A DNA stretch of 64,000 bases from Argyresthia goedartella (GCA_949825045.1 OX463815.1:27643356-27707355); one strand, 5' to 3'; numbered from the stretch's first letter, positions 33,750 to 45,189 are shown. The notes: generated from the sequence alone by a model not told the origin. A program made the numbers and translations.

Positions 33750-35320
33750 ACTAGGATTTTAGACTAGGCTAGACAGGAGTTTAGTTGCGGCTAAACCTAG
33801 GTTGGCAGGGCATAGGGAGACTGTTTGATCGATGAGGTTCCGCGGATGGAAATAACAAATTCAGAACAAAGTTAAACCGGTGTCAACACAGATAACCTAT
33901 CCTGTTGATATTTTGACATTTGAGTGTTGTCGGGGACGCGCGAAGAGATCAAATTACAGTCTAAAGTTCATTGTTTAGGACCGGGTAGATTGTTTTGCTT
34001 TGCCTTGGGTCGGTTGGATTCAAGTTGCATCTTTAAATTAAATGTAAATTTCGCTGGAGGTCTAATGTGTAGGCTGAGTCAAATATATATGATTGGGCTC
34101 GGTCGAGGACGTGCTGAGGTCAGTGGAATTCATAGATCGGTATTTACCGAAGTATGCACTTCGCTATGGTGAGGGTTTGATCTCCAAAAGCGCTAATGAC
34201 AACGTTTCGATAACATCCAGCTCAAATTGCGCAGAGTTGAAGGTTTCAAAACGTTACGGACCTTTTGAGGTAACCGCTAGTTCAAACCCATTTCGGAAAA
34301 TCAAATCGCAATTGTGTAAACCCGGTCATTTCGGATCGTTATTACCGTGAACTAAATATATAATTGGAACCACCACAAGCCGCTACTAGCGAGCACATGA
34401 AATATCATTGAGTACTCACGTCGTAAAACTACGACGGATATCTATACGATATCCCAAACAAATATTATAAATTGTGGTCGACCACTAAAAGAAGTTCCAA
34501 GCGCCCATATATACAAAAAATAAATGGTACCATCACACAAAATACAACAATGATCGATCTGGCGCAATACACCGCTAACTGATGCGAAATACCGGCTTGC
34601 GGGCATATATGCTTTCTCTGTCTAACTTGAAACTGTAACTTCCTGAATCAATCTTCCGTTCGACTATTGTACGCCTAACGAACTTCTCAACGAACGAGAA
34701 ATTCAGACTTATCATTCTTAACTTATAAATTTTACAGCTGAATCGGGACATCTCTTTTTGGGGTAGGTAGAATAGACGATCATAGTTACTGATAGCGGTG
34801 GCTCGACCTTAGCCTTTAATGCCGTTACAACTTCTCCTACCAACTTCCAAGCTGAGACAAACGTTAATGAAAAAATAATGTCATCGCCAGGACCTGCTTC
34901 CCTATGGCATGGAATTCACATCTCTCAAAAGGAAGAAGCTGATGGGAGAATTTTCCTTGTCTTCCGACTATATGTTTCTCTAGGGAAAGTTGGTCATATT
35001 GATAAATTCTATCATTCCCCAAAATATGGTCAGCTAATTAAATGTCACCCTGTATGTAAGATTTCTTCACAAGCAAACATGTATTTCTTGTGTTTTCTAA
35101 TGTCTTATACAGTCAAATGCAAGTTTAGCTCATTTTTTATGCTCTGTAAAGTTTTGAAGGGTTTCATACAAAATCGGAGCGTAAATGGAGCTAGAACATT
35201 CAGACATTTTTTGACATTTACCTGTAAAAAGTGAGATTTCCTGGATTATGTTATTCGTTGACACTGTGCGTATTCACCGCACCACCAAGTTCTAATTACA
35301 CTATAATTTACTGTCCTTTC
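33750..35320. other. Unassigned region downstream of the candidate promoter
   Basis: Two overlapping open frames (33924-34172 and 34093-34350) and one at 34878-35234 show no domain I recognise. The 34093 frame (EDVLRSVEFIDRYLPKYALR, then ELKVSKRYGPFEV) has protein-like composition and could be an old retroelement or a decayed gene. I do not call it. Confidence 0.25.
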
Positions 35321-35329
35321 TTTTGTAAT

Positions 35330-35560
35330 GGACTTAGGGTTCCGTACCCGAAGGTTGCCAAACACGACCCTCTTACTAAACCTCCGCTGTCCGTCCGTCA
35401 GTGGGCTGTACTGTATCTCATGAACCATCATAGAGTTGAAATTTTCACAGAATTTGTATTTATATTGCCGCTACAGCACAAATAATGAACTATGCGAGAT
35501 TGTATAAATTAAAGGGGGTCCCCATACAAGAGCCCTGTTTTAACACCACCCGCGTCATAA
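35330..35560 (+). mobile_element. Common lepidopteran interspersed repeat, diverged copy
   Basis: Contains TAGGGTTCCGTACCCGAAGG, GTCCGTCCGTCA, GGCTGTACTGTATCTCATGA and TTGAAATTTTCACAGAAT, parallel to the copy at 36150-36444. Non-coding. Confidence 0.65.
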
Positions 35561-36149
35561 CAAACCATAACATTATCGTAGATTTCGCGGCGTGTCACAT
35601 GGATATCAAGAAATGCAAACTGTATTGTGTCACAAGTCTAATGAAAGGTCTTGTTGCGAGGATTTCATTATTTTCTTCATCAACCTGAAATGTTTAGTTA
35701 AAAAATATGAAAAAAGACCAATCCCCATATATCCGAAGCTACTATAAAATTGTAAGCGTAATATAGGTCTACACTTAAATATTACAGAGAAAATAATGAG
35801 AAATATAGGTCTATACCTAAATATTACAGTTAAAATAATGAGAAGTGTATGGTGTAAATAGGGAGAGGCTCCATTTCTTTCTATACCATATACAAACGAA
35901 ATGAATGCTCCTGGTTACTTATATAAAGTAAGAAAGTAGCCGCACAAATAACTTTGTTAACTGAATTTTGTTATCTTAGCACACAGGAAACAGGAAACAG
36001 ATACCTAATACCCATGCAAGAAATATAATTGTGCGTTACTAAGGAACCCTTCGTAAACGGGTCCGACTCGTATGACCGTTTATTTAATTCAATCTGTCTA
36101 TCTATCCAGCGCGTTTTGCACCCACTGTTGAGTAAAGGCCTCCTACTAC

Positions 36150-36444
36150 TTTTTAGGGTTCCGTACCCGAAGGGTTCCAAACGGGACCCTATTACTAAGA
36201 CTCCACTGTCCGTCCGTCCATCCGTCCGTCCGTCCGTCCGTCTGTCACCAGGCTGTATCTCAAGAACCTAGCTAGCTAGAGAGTTGAAATTTTCACAGAT
36301 TATGTATTTATGTTGCCGATATAACAACAAATAGTAAAAAACAAAATAAAAGAAATATTTAACGGGGATCCCATACAACAATTCTTTTAATACCACATAC
36401 AAACTTATGGATGCACCTGGTTACGTACATGGAGTGTGAAAGTA
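36150..36444 (+). mobile_element. Common lepidopteran interspersed repeat, host of the LTR element
   Basis: Contains AGGGTTCCGTACCCGAAGGG, a CCGTCCGTCCGTCC microsatellite (36209-36243), GGCTGTATCTCAAGAACC and TTGAAATTTTCACAGATTAT. It is cut at 36444 by LTR 1 of the tandem LTR array. Its last 113 bases (36332-36444) are repeated almost exactly at 49003-49115. Confidence 0.7.
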
Positions 36445-37038
36445 TGTAGTGTTATGTTACTTACATGTCATTTTCCAGGATTTTCAGCTGGATACTTGCT
36501 GAGCTGTACAGCTTATTATTTGTTATCACCTTTATTTTCATAGGACCCTGTAACGTTTTAAATCATAAGAACACATTAACAAATCATTTTCGCTTTGTAT
36601 TTTCACACTATCAGCACTTCTAAATCGATAGCGAAGGGGTTTACCTTTGGTGACCTTGTATTTTGCTTTCTCCGAAACTCTGCAATCTCGGGCTTCGTGC
36701 GCGCTGGTGCGCTACCTTTTTATATTCATTGTTACTTCATTTACTTCATGGTTTTCTTGTTGTTTTCTGTATTACGAGCCTGAAACCAAAAACTGACATA
36801 TGTTGATGTCGTTGTTTATCTGGTTGTCATGGCAATGTCCATTCAAACTCGTTAGCGGTCTGATATGTTTGCTTCAATACTTTTACAAAAATACTTTTTC
36901 TCTCTTGGCCACTCACAAAAATTGCTTTTAATTTAAATAATTTTTAGAACTCTCCAAAAAGGGTATAAGAGCGGAACATTTCTGAAATTCTTGAGTCTCA
37001 CGTCAGTTTCTGACCAAGAAGAATCACCTAAAGGCCTT

Positions 37039-37064
37039 ATCCCGGGGTCGCACTACCCCGGGAT
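37039..37064. repeat. Perfect 10-bp stem-loop in the LTR
   Basis: ATCCCGGGGT (37039-37048) and ACCCCGGGAT (37055-37064) flank CGCACT. Identical copies sit at the same LTR position in the second unit and in the LTR at 49116. It falls downstream of the TATA-like site, so would be transcribed in the RNA leader. Confidence 0.85.
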
Positions 37065-37256
37065 CCTGCGAGCCGTTCCTACAACACGATCCTACGAGCC
37101 GTTACTACAACGCGATCCTGCGAGCCGTTACTACAACGCGATCCTGCGAGCCGTTACTACAACGCGATCCTGTGAGCCGTTACTGCAACGCGATCCTGCG
37201 AGCCGTTACTACAACGCGATCCTGCGAGCCGTTACTGCAACGCGATCCTGCGAGCC
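37062..37256 (+). repeat. 26-bp minisatellite within the LTR
   Basis: Seven full units and a partial eighth of GATCCTGCGAGCCGTTACTA plus CAACGC run from 37062. Variants at single positions (TGTGAGCC, TACTGCAAC, CCTACGAGC) show distinct units. Because 26 is not a multiple of three, all frames repeat every three units, which explains the Arg/Cys-rich open frames here. The same array recurs at 39053-39247 and 49731-49925. Confidence 0.9.
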
Positions 37257-39052
37257 TCAACCCTGTACAGCGCTTCGCTAAGTCTCCTCGACACCTACCC
37301 GTTCTCGGCTACACCTGCATCCTGGTCGTCACTTCATCGGTCTCCTACTCTCCGTGTCCTCCGCTTCCTTTTTTATACCTAATCTGTATTTTTATAAAAA
37401 CCTGTTCTCATTTCATCCATCCTCATCTTCTTATCATTTTTCTATAGTCATCACTGTAAATAGCTCTAATAAACTGTCACTACTAAATTTTATCCTGGTT
37501 GTTTTCTGTTAGGTTCTGGTTAGGTTCATATCGTTACACGACATTTTGGCGCCCAACGTAAAAGTTCTTCTCCACTCTTCACCTTTTCTGCGCCTTGTCT
37601 CTTTCCCTTTGATTTGCTTTCTCTTTCACTCTTAAATCTTTATCTATTCATCCTTTTCACATTTTCCAAATTCTAAAACAAAACTTCATCTAGTTTTTCA
37701 ACTCATCTGGATTATATTTAGGCCTACCATTAATTTACATTACTTCACATCACTTCATTTCACTTCTATAACACTTGACTCTACACTTAATTATAACAAT
37801 GGAAAGAGGTAAAATTTTCTAAACAATTCGAATCCTTGACTCCACCTTCAACTACAAATGACTCTCCATCACTTGACCTTCCTGCTGATCCGACTGTCAT
37901 GGAACCCCCTCTTGTTTCTCAAACTTCTGTCCTGAAGGTGATACGAAAGATTAAATTAAAGATATAAAATTTTTGCATGTAAGTAGCATAAATTTTCTTA
38001 ACTTCTATTAACTGTTAATTTGTATATATGTATATTCTTTATTTCAGACACATCTCGTTGGCGATGTGGCTGATCTCTGGCTTCGAGCTCTACCGCTCTG
38101 GCCGTTCTTAATCTTGTCTTAAGTCGTAGCAACTAAGGCTACCTTAGGATTAATTTGTTTCTCTTTACCTCCACTTATTTTTTTTTCCACGCAGGAGCGG
38201 ATGACAACTCCTTAAGTAAGCCTGAATGTCCTTTTGAAAACACACTTTTAGAGTGGTAGTCATTTAATGTGAACTCCACCCTTACCTGAATGAAGATGAT
38301 GAATGTAAGAGATGGTATATCTGATTTTGCCTGGTGATGTCTGTTTCTGCAAAGCTGTGTTTTTCTGGTTTATTTTAAAATGTACATATCAAAATTTTTG
38401 CTGAGTCAAAAATTTTTCCAGGGTCGGGGGGAAAATGTAGTGTTATGTTACTTACATGTCATTTTCCAGGATTTTCAGCTGGATACTTGCTGAGCTGTAC
38501 AGCTTATTATTTGTTATCACCTTTATTTTCATAGGACCCTGTAACGTTTTAAATCATAAGAACACATTAACAAATCATTTTCGCTTTGTATTTTCACACT
38601 ATCAGCACTTCTAAATCGATAGCGAAGGGGTTTACCTTTGGTGACCTTGTATTTTGCTTTCTCCGAAACTCTGCAATCTCGGGCTTCGTGCGCGCTGGTG
38701 CGCTACCTTTTTATATTCATTGTTACTTCATTTACTTCATGGTTTTCTTGTTGTTTTCTGTATTACGAGCCTGAAACCAAAAACTGACATATGTTGATGT
38801 CGTTGTTTATCTGGTTGTCATGGCAATGTCCATTCAAACTCGTTAGCGGTCTGATATGTTTGCTTCAATACTTTTACAAAAATACTTTTTCTCTCTTGGC
38901 CACTCACAAAAATTGCTTTTAATTTAAATAATTTTTAGAACTCTCCAAAAAGGGTATAAGAGCGGAACATTTCTGAAATTCTTGAGTCTCACGTCAGTTT
39001 CTGACCAAGAAGAATCACCTAAAGGCCTTATCCCGGGGTCGCACTACCCCGG

Positions 39053-39247
39053 GATCCTGCGAGCCGTTCCTACAACACGATCCTACGAGCCGTTACTACA
39101 ACGCGATCCTGCGAGCCGTTACTACAACGCGATCCTGCGAGCCGTTACTACAACGCGATCCTGTGAGCCGTTACTGCAACGCGATCCTGCGAGCCGTTAC
39201 TACAACGCGATCCTGCGAGCCGTTACTGCAACGCGATCCTGCGAGCC
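39053..39247 (+). repeat. 26-bp minisatellite, second LTR copy
   Basis: Same number and order of unit variants as 37062-37256, consistent with duplication of the whole LTR unit and not independent expansion. Confidence 0.85.
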
Positions 39248-40426
39248 TCAACCCTGTACAGCGCTTCGCTAAGTCTCCTCGACACCTACCCGTTCTCGGC
39301 TACACCTGCATCCTGGTCGTCACTTCATCGGTCTCCTACTCTCCGTGTCCTCCGCTTCCTTTTTTATACCTAATCTGTATTTTTATAAAAACCTGTTCTC
39401 ATTTCATCCATCCTCATCTTCTTATCATTTTTCTATAGTCATCACTGTAAATAGCTCTAATAAACTGTCACTACTAAATTTTATCCTGGTTGTTTTCTGT
39501 TAGGTTCTGGTTAGGTTCATATCGTTACACGACATTTTGGCGCCCAACGTAAAAGTTCTTCTCCACTCTTCACCTTTTCTGCGCCTTGTCTCTTTCCCTT
39601 TGATTTGCTTTCTCTTTCACTCTTAAATCTTTATCTATTCATCCTTTTCACATTTTCCAAATTCTAAAACAAAACTTCATCTAGTTTTTCAACTCATCTG
39701 GATTATATTTAGGCCTACCATTAATTTACATTACTTCACATCACTTCATTTCACTTCTATAACACTTGACTCTACACTTAATTATAACAATGGAAAGAGG
39801 TAAAATTTTCTAAACAATTCGAATCCTTGACTCCACCTTCAACTACAAATGACTCTCCATCACTTGACCTTCCTGCTGATCCGACTGTCATGGAACCCCC
39901 TCTTGTTTCTCAAACTTCTGTCCTGAAGGTGATACGAAAGATTAAATTAAAGATATAAAATTTTTGCATGTAAGTAGCATAAATTTTCTTAACTTCTATT
40001 AACTGTTAATTTGTATATATGTATATTCTTTATTTCAGACACATCTCGTTGGCGATGTGGCTGATCTCTGGCTTCGAGCTCTACCGCTCTGGCCGTTCTT
40101 AATCTTGTCTTAAGTCGTAGCAACTAAGGCTACCTTAGGATTAATTTGTTTCTCTTTACCTCCACTTATTTTTTTTTCCACGCAGGAGCGGATGACAACT
40201 CCTTAAGTAAGCCTGAATGTCCTTTTGAAAACACACTTTTAGAGTGGTAGTCATTTAATGTGAACTCCACCCTTACCTGAATGAAGATGATGAATGTAAG
40301 AGATGGTATATCTGATTTTGCCTGGTGATGTCTGTTTCTGCAAAGCTGTGTTTTTCTGGTTTATTTTAAAATGTACATATCAAAATTTTTGCTGAGTCAA
40401 AAATTTTTCCAGGGTCGGGGGGAAAA

Positions 40427-40531
40427 TGTAGTGTTATGTTACTTACATGTCATTTTCCAGGATTTTCAGCTGGATACTTGCTGAGCTGTATTTGCTTGTT
40501 ATTTGGTATCACCTTTATTTTCATAGGACCC
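40427..40531 (+). mobile_element. Third LTR, left part, interrupted
   Basis: Begins TGTAGTGTTATG after the purine tract like the other LTRs but differs after GAGCTGTA (TTTGCTTGTTATTTGG instead of CAGCTTATTATTTG). It is cut at 40531 by the BEL/Pao insertion and resumes at 48987-49002 before losing similarity. Confidence 0.8.
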
Positions 40532-41086
40532 TGTTTAATATTTATGCTTCGGAACGCACCGGTTTTTTGTTGCGCGGATCGACCGCGAGTATTTTGGACA
40601 TCACTAAGCGGAAACGGACCGCAGCTGTCACTCGTATCGAAACGAGAGGAGAAATTGGAGGTTATCTTTTCTCGTCGGGAGAACAAACATGTCTGCTCAG
40701 GCATCGGGCCATTGATTGTAATTCGGTGTAACAATTACCAAATACAGGCGTCGGGCCTGGTCGGAGTGTAAATCTACCACATCGTCGGGAAATAAGTAGA
40801 TTCGCGTCAGCGGTTAAGTTATCCGTGTTGATTGGACATCGTCGTATTGGACGGCGACTCCACGTGACGGCAGGCAGCACGCCGGCGACAGCGTCGGGCA
40901 GCGACGGCAAGGTTCGGTTCCTCTCCTATCCCAAAACTGTCTCCTATCCCTCATTCCTGTCTCGAATCGAGCTTTCGATCTCCGGTCTGCGACGACAAGG
41001 TAATAATTCAACTTCTTTTCTCCCGTGCTGGCATCAACCCAGCCCCTCAAGATTCCACGCCGTTCGGTAGGCGTGGAAATTAATCA
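40532..41086 (+). repeat. BEL/Pao 5' LTR
   Basis: 555 bp, TGTTTAATAT...AAATTAATCA, matching 48427-48981 with about seven substitutions, three of them clustered at GAGTATTTTGG versus GAGTAATCGGG. An inverted pair CCACGCC / GGCGTGG lies at its 3' end. Confidence 0.95.
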
Positions 41087-41785
41087 TTTTGGTAGCAGGA
41101 GCGCGGTTTCCTAGTGGGAAATTATCGATTCACGGTTGTAGGGTTGCCCTTTGCCACATTGTAGTTGGGAGAAATGAATATCTCAGATTGGCCGGCAATC
41201 TGTTTGTGAGTGAGTCTGTGGTCGGTACACCACAATTAAAGTTCATTTTCGGTTAGTGAAAGTATAAGTGTCAATTTAGTTAACAATTATTATAAATTTG
41301 TAGTCGAAAACTACTGTTTGTGCGCATTAAAGATTGAACAGTCATTCTGCGAAGTAACTAGATTGTATTACTTGCGGTAGAACGTCGGGTTCTATAGTAC
41401 TGCAGTGTTATTTCGGTTTACACAGCAGGGTCGGGCTATTTAAGGGGTATTAAGCTGATTTTGCTGACCTCAAAAGAAGTGTGGGTCATATCGGAGGGGC
41501 CACTTCTAGTAAAATAGTTTTTTTTTATAATACCTTTTTGTGTGTTATTTGTATTGTGTTTTATGGTGGCATTCTCTAATTGATTTAGAGTGTATATTTA
41601 TAAGGTGTATGTCCACAGTGCGACCATATTAAATATTGTTTAGGATTTAATTGTTTTAGTGGTTGCCTTGGTTTTTACGACTTAGTTTTAATTTCTGTGC
41701 CCAGCGCTGACGGGCAAGTGCTGGTCTCTGGCTGTGCTTAGTTCGGTAGTGAAGCATAGGACCAGAAACAATTGAATCGGTAAAC
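41087..41785 (+). other. BEL/Pao leader between LTR and gag
   Basis: Holds the primer-binding-site candidate at 41090-41106 and otherwise non-coding leader sequence up to the gag ATG at 41786. No other feature seen. Confidence 0.5.
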
Positions 41786-43065
41786 ATGGCACCTTCGCCC
41801 TTGACGGTAATGCGGTATGGTGTCCGTGAGGAGATGAGATGGCTCGCTCATACTCACAAGTATGTGGAGCGACCTGACATGGACGATGTCCTGCTCAAGC
41901 GTGTGGAGGACGCAATGAGACGCGTCGGGAAGGTGTGTCGGCTGGCTGCCGAGGCTGAAGCCCTCGGGCTTACGGATGAGGCCTCGGTGGCTGCAGTGAA
42001 GCAGCTCTGCGCGGATGCTGACCAAGCGATGGAGTGCTTGGGCGACATCGAGCGTCGCGCCGAAAAAATTAAGCGGTCGCGTCGGGATGACCGCGGGGAG
42101 GGTAGCGGAGACCCCCCCCCCCCCTAAGGATGTTGTTGGACGGCTTCCACACCTGGAGATTCCGGCCTTCGGTGGGGCAATTGATGAGTGGCCGGCATTC
42201 ATCAATTTCTTCGATAGTTTGGTCCACGGTCGGGACGACCTTGACAACGCCTACAAGTTGGCCCAACTATTGATGGCACTGCGGGGTGAACCGAAGGAGT
42301 TGGTCGGTCACCTAACGGTCACGGCGGGCAATTATGAGATTGCCCGGGCCATATTGTTTGACCGCTACCAACACAAACGGCGGTTGGTTGATGCGCAGCT
42401 GGGGAAGCTGTTTAGCATCCCAAGAGTAACCCGGGATATTGACATCCGGGTACAGGTGCTCAACCCTGTGCTGGTGGCCACTAAGGCCCTTCAGAACCTT
42501 GGTCTGCCGGTAGACCAATGGTCATATATCGTGTTATATATGGTTTTGTCACGGTTGCCTGCAGCTGTTCAAAGTCGGTTTGAACAGCTGCATGGGGGCA
42601 GTAGCTCGGAACTGCCCACACTCGTCCAATTAACGGATTCTTTGGAGGGTGAATGCAGGCGATGCGACACATTGGATACGGAGGCCAGTGTGCAGCGACA
42701 GTGCCGGTCATGAAGTGACCAGGTGCGCCAACTTTAAGGCGCTCGGTGTGGCTGCCCGCAGGAAGGTGGTCTTCCGCCACCGATTGTGTTTCGGTTGTTT
42801 GGGGCCGCACCCGCTGAGCGAGTGCTCACGCGCGTCCCCCTGTGAGTGCTGCGGTGGCAAGCACCACATCGTGTTGTGCCTGAACCGGTCAGGCCCTTCG
42901 GACGGTCACCAGGGCCGGACTCAGGTTGGTCGGCCACAGGGCCCAACCAGGGCCGGACCCAGTCCCCCTCCGGGCAACGGGAGTCACCAACGGGGTGACT
43001 GGGGTACCCGCGGACGGGACCCCCCCCCCCCCCCCCCGAGGGGAAGGGGGCAGCGCGGGGGGTAA
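41786..43065 (+). pseudogene. BEL/Pao gag, frame-broken
   Basis: Starts MAPSPLTVMRYGVREEMRWL. After a run of 13 C (42112-42124) the frame shifts into PHLEIPAFGGAIDEWPAFIN and later FSIPRVTRDI, the capsid-like region of Pao gag proteins (DUF1759-like). A second shift near 42700 leads to two zinc knuckle motifs, CFGCLGPHPLSEC and CECCGGKHHIVLC, which bind RNA in assembly. A Pro/Gly-rich stretch follows with an 18-base C run at 43020-43037, where the frame shifts again. Three breaks in one gag is more than the LTR divergence alone would suggest; the C runs may be true slippage sites or sequencing error. Confidence 0.8.
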
Positions 43066-43543
43066 CAGGCGGGATAGCCGGGGTTCGGTCGCCGCTGTCC
43101 AGGGTCAGCGAGGACTTCAGGCCGCTGGCTCACCGCGTGTTACGGGCGGGTGTCAGATGGCACCTATGAGAGGCGCGAAGGCTGGGAGCCCACCACCTTC
43201 TGCGCCACCCTGCCCGTCGCTCTGGGAGGCGAACAGGGAGGCGAACAGTCGGATGTCGCCCCCATTCCTAGAGCGCCCCAGGTTGGATCCGCTCTCCCCC
43301 CTCCATCCACGGTGGCCACCGGGCACACCGTTCACAGTCCGGTATGGTCGGATACCGGGACAGCGAGGGGCCTATTATGCGGGTTGGGACCCCCTGATGT
43401 ACATACGGTCTGATATGCCACCGGTGGCATATCAGCAGCCGAGTTACCAGGCCGACGGGGGTCCCAGCGGGTTCGGATCCCGCGGAGGTTCCCGCTAGGG
43501 ACACGCCGCCCACTTACAGGGTGCCGCCACTCCACAGACGGTC

Positions 43544-44148
43544 ATGCTCCCCACCGCCTCGGTGATAGCGTGGAGTTCGGACGGCAAATCTTGTGTGGCA
43601 CGAGCACTATTGGACTCGGGGGCCCAGGGGTGCTTAGTCTCGTGCAATCTTGTAAGACGGTTGGGCATTTCGGTAAGGGAGTATCCACATTCCATTCGGG
43701 GAATTGGGAACACGGAAGTCGGTTCCGTTAAGGGAGTATGTCGGATTACTCTCTCGTCACGGGTGGATTCATCGGTGAATCTGACGGTCACGGCATTAGT
43801 CATGCCTAATGTGATGGGCTTACACCCTCACGTACGGTTGTCGCCCTCGGTGCGACAGTTGGTCGCTGGGTTGTCACTGGCTGACCCGGAGTTCGATATT
43901 CCGGGCCCAGTAGACATTTTATTGGGTGTCGATGCCTTGGGATACCTGTTAGTGCCAGGTGTCCACGTGTTGCAGGCGACTGGTCTGGTTTCGGTCAACA
44001 CCAGACTGGGCCATGCGGTAATGGGTCCGGTCATGCCGGCTGCCCCACGCCTAGCGACTCGTAGTCCCTTATTCGGTTCTGTACTCTCGGAGGTGATACA
44101 GAAGTTTTGGGAGGTGGAGGTACCTCCTACGGTCCGCCGGTTGGACCC
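43544..44148 (+). pseudogene. BEL/Pao aspartic protease region
   Basis: Frame contains ARALLDSGAQGCLVS near residue 25, with the DSGA catalytic motif, and later DIPGPVDILLGVDALG, the second conserved block of retropepsins. These cleave the polyprotein. It runs on through QKFWEVEVPPTVRRLDPV, the start of the RT connection, and is then interrupted at 44149-44152 by the LINE insertion. The reading frame itself looks intact over this part. Confidence 0.85.
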
Positions 44149-44152
44149 GGTT

Positions 44153-45185
44153 CAAAATCAAAATCAAAATCAAAAATCATTTATTTCCATAGGATGTTGT
44201 TACATCACTTAGATCCGTCATTACATTTTTTGGGTGAGTTCACTAACCCAATGGCGGAATCTGTGGAGAAGAGCACACCGAAGAAACTCCACAGTCGTCG
44301 CATCTTTTGCGTTTCCTTTTTTAAATAAAATATTGTCAAATTACAAAATGAATGCTAATTATATATCGAAACAGCCTGTTACTCAAACAATCTATTCCCA
44401 TGGACATCTGTCCTCTAAGTAATCAGATATCCTGTAGTAACCTTTTTTATACAATTTCTGTTTTATTATTATTTTAAACTTGTCTAAAGGTAAGTTTTTA
44501 ATATCAGTAGGGACCTTATTGTAATAGCGTATAAAAGAAGAGCCTTTAAAAGAATTACTAATTTTATGTAGTCGGCTTACATAAGCAACCAACTTGTCTT
44601 TATTTCTAGTATTAAAATTGTGTATATCACTGTACTTCTGAAAATTAGTTATATTTCTTTTTACATACACAAGATTGTTATAGATATATTGAGACACAAA
44701 TGTCAGAATATTGATTTCTTTAAATTTTTCCCTCAGTGACACTCTAGGCCCTAATCTATAAATTGCACGAACAGCCCGTTTCTGCAGAATAAATATACTA
44801 TTAGCATTCGCAGCGTGACCCCACAATAAAATACCATAGGTCATTAGACTATGAAAGTAACTAAAGTAGACTAGTCTAGCGGTGTCTACGTCGGTAAGAG
44901 CTCTAATTTTTTTAACTGGGAACGCTGCCGAACTCAGTCTGTTCGACAATTTATTTATATGAGGATCCCATTGTAGTTTGGCGTCTAAAGTAATGCCCAA
45001 AAAGACAGTCGACTGCACAAGGTCCAATCTCTGTCCTTTTATAAATATTTCTGTAGTTACCGGGTTCACATTGGGTAACACGAATTTAATACATTTAGTT
45101 TTCTTTTCATTAAGTAATAAATTGTTAACAGTAAACCAGTTCACTATACTAGAGATAGCATTGTTTACCTCGTCATAATTTGATT
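44153..45185 (-). mobile_element. 5'-truncated LINE inserted into BEL/Pao
   Basis: Orientation is opposite to the host element. A (TTTGAT)n tail abuts one edge (44153-44176, read on the minus strand) and the other edge is the truncation point. GGTT occurs at both junctions (44149-44152, 45186-45189), a likely short target duplication. The 3' UTR has a CTCCACAG/CTGTGGAG-type pairing near 44262-44297. The family is close to the element at 5292-8680, but the tail and sequence differ. Confidence 0.9.
44392..45185 (-). pseudogene. LINE RT C-terminal part, open frame
   Basis: The frame is open from the truncation edge to a stop at 44392: NWFTVNNLLLNEKKTKCIKF, FLGITLDAKLQWDPHINKL, SLMTYGILLWGHAANANSIF, LQKRAVRAIYRLGPR and SFKGSSFIRYYNKVP. 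This is the region after the catalytic FADD motif in CR1/jockey-group elements, matching 7660-8380 block by block. Catalytic RT motifs are not included, so it has no activity, but the absence of stops indicates a young insertion. Confidence 0.85.
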
Positions 45186-45189
45186 GGTT

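Larger units (their letters stand above)
36445..40426 (+). mobile_element. Tandem units of a non-autonomous LTR retrotransposon
   Basis: Two 1991-bp units stand head to tail, each a 1094-bp LTR plus an 897-bp internal region: LTR 36445-37538, internal 37539-38435, LTR 38436-39529, internal 39530-40426. LTRs begin TGTAGTG and end GTTACA. Eight bases inside follows TGGCGCCCAACG, a tRNA primer-binding-site type sequence (37547-37558). A purine-rich tract, GGGTCGGGGGGAAAA, immediately precedes LTRs 2 and 3. Each LTR has TATAAGAG and a late AATAAA. The internal region holds only a broken gag-like start (an ATG-led frame interrupted after a few codons), so the element depends on another element's enzymes. 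The two units look identical wherever I compared them. Confidence 0.85.

Noticed and set aside
36991..37447. Overlapping Arg/Cys-rich open frames (96 and 91 codons), repeated near 38982-39438 and 49660-50116
   Set aside because: They are readings of the 26-bp minisatellite in the LTR, which opens all frames together; there is no independent sign of coding.
42481..43803. Several long antisense frames inside the BEL/Pao element
   Set aside because: They are shadows of the GC-rich gag and protease coding strand; likewise the antisense frames at 46537-47888.
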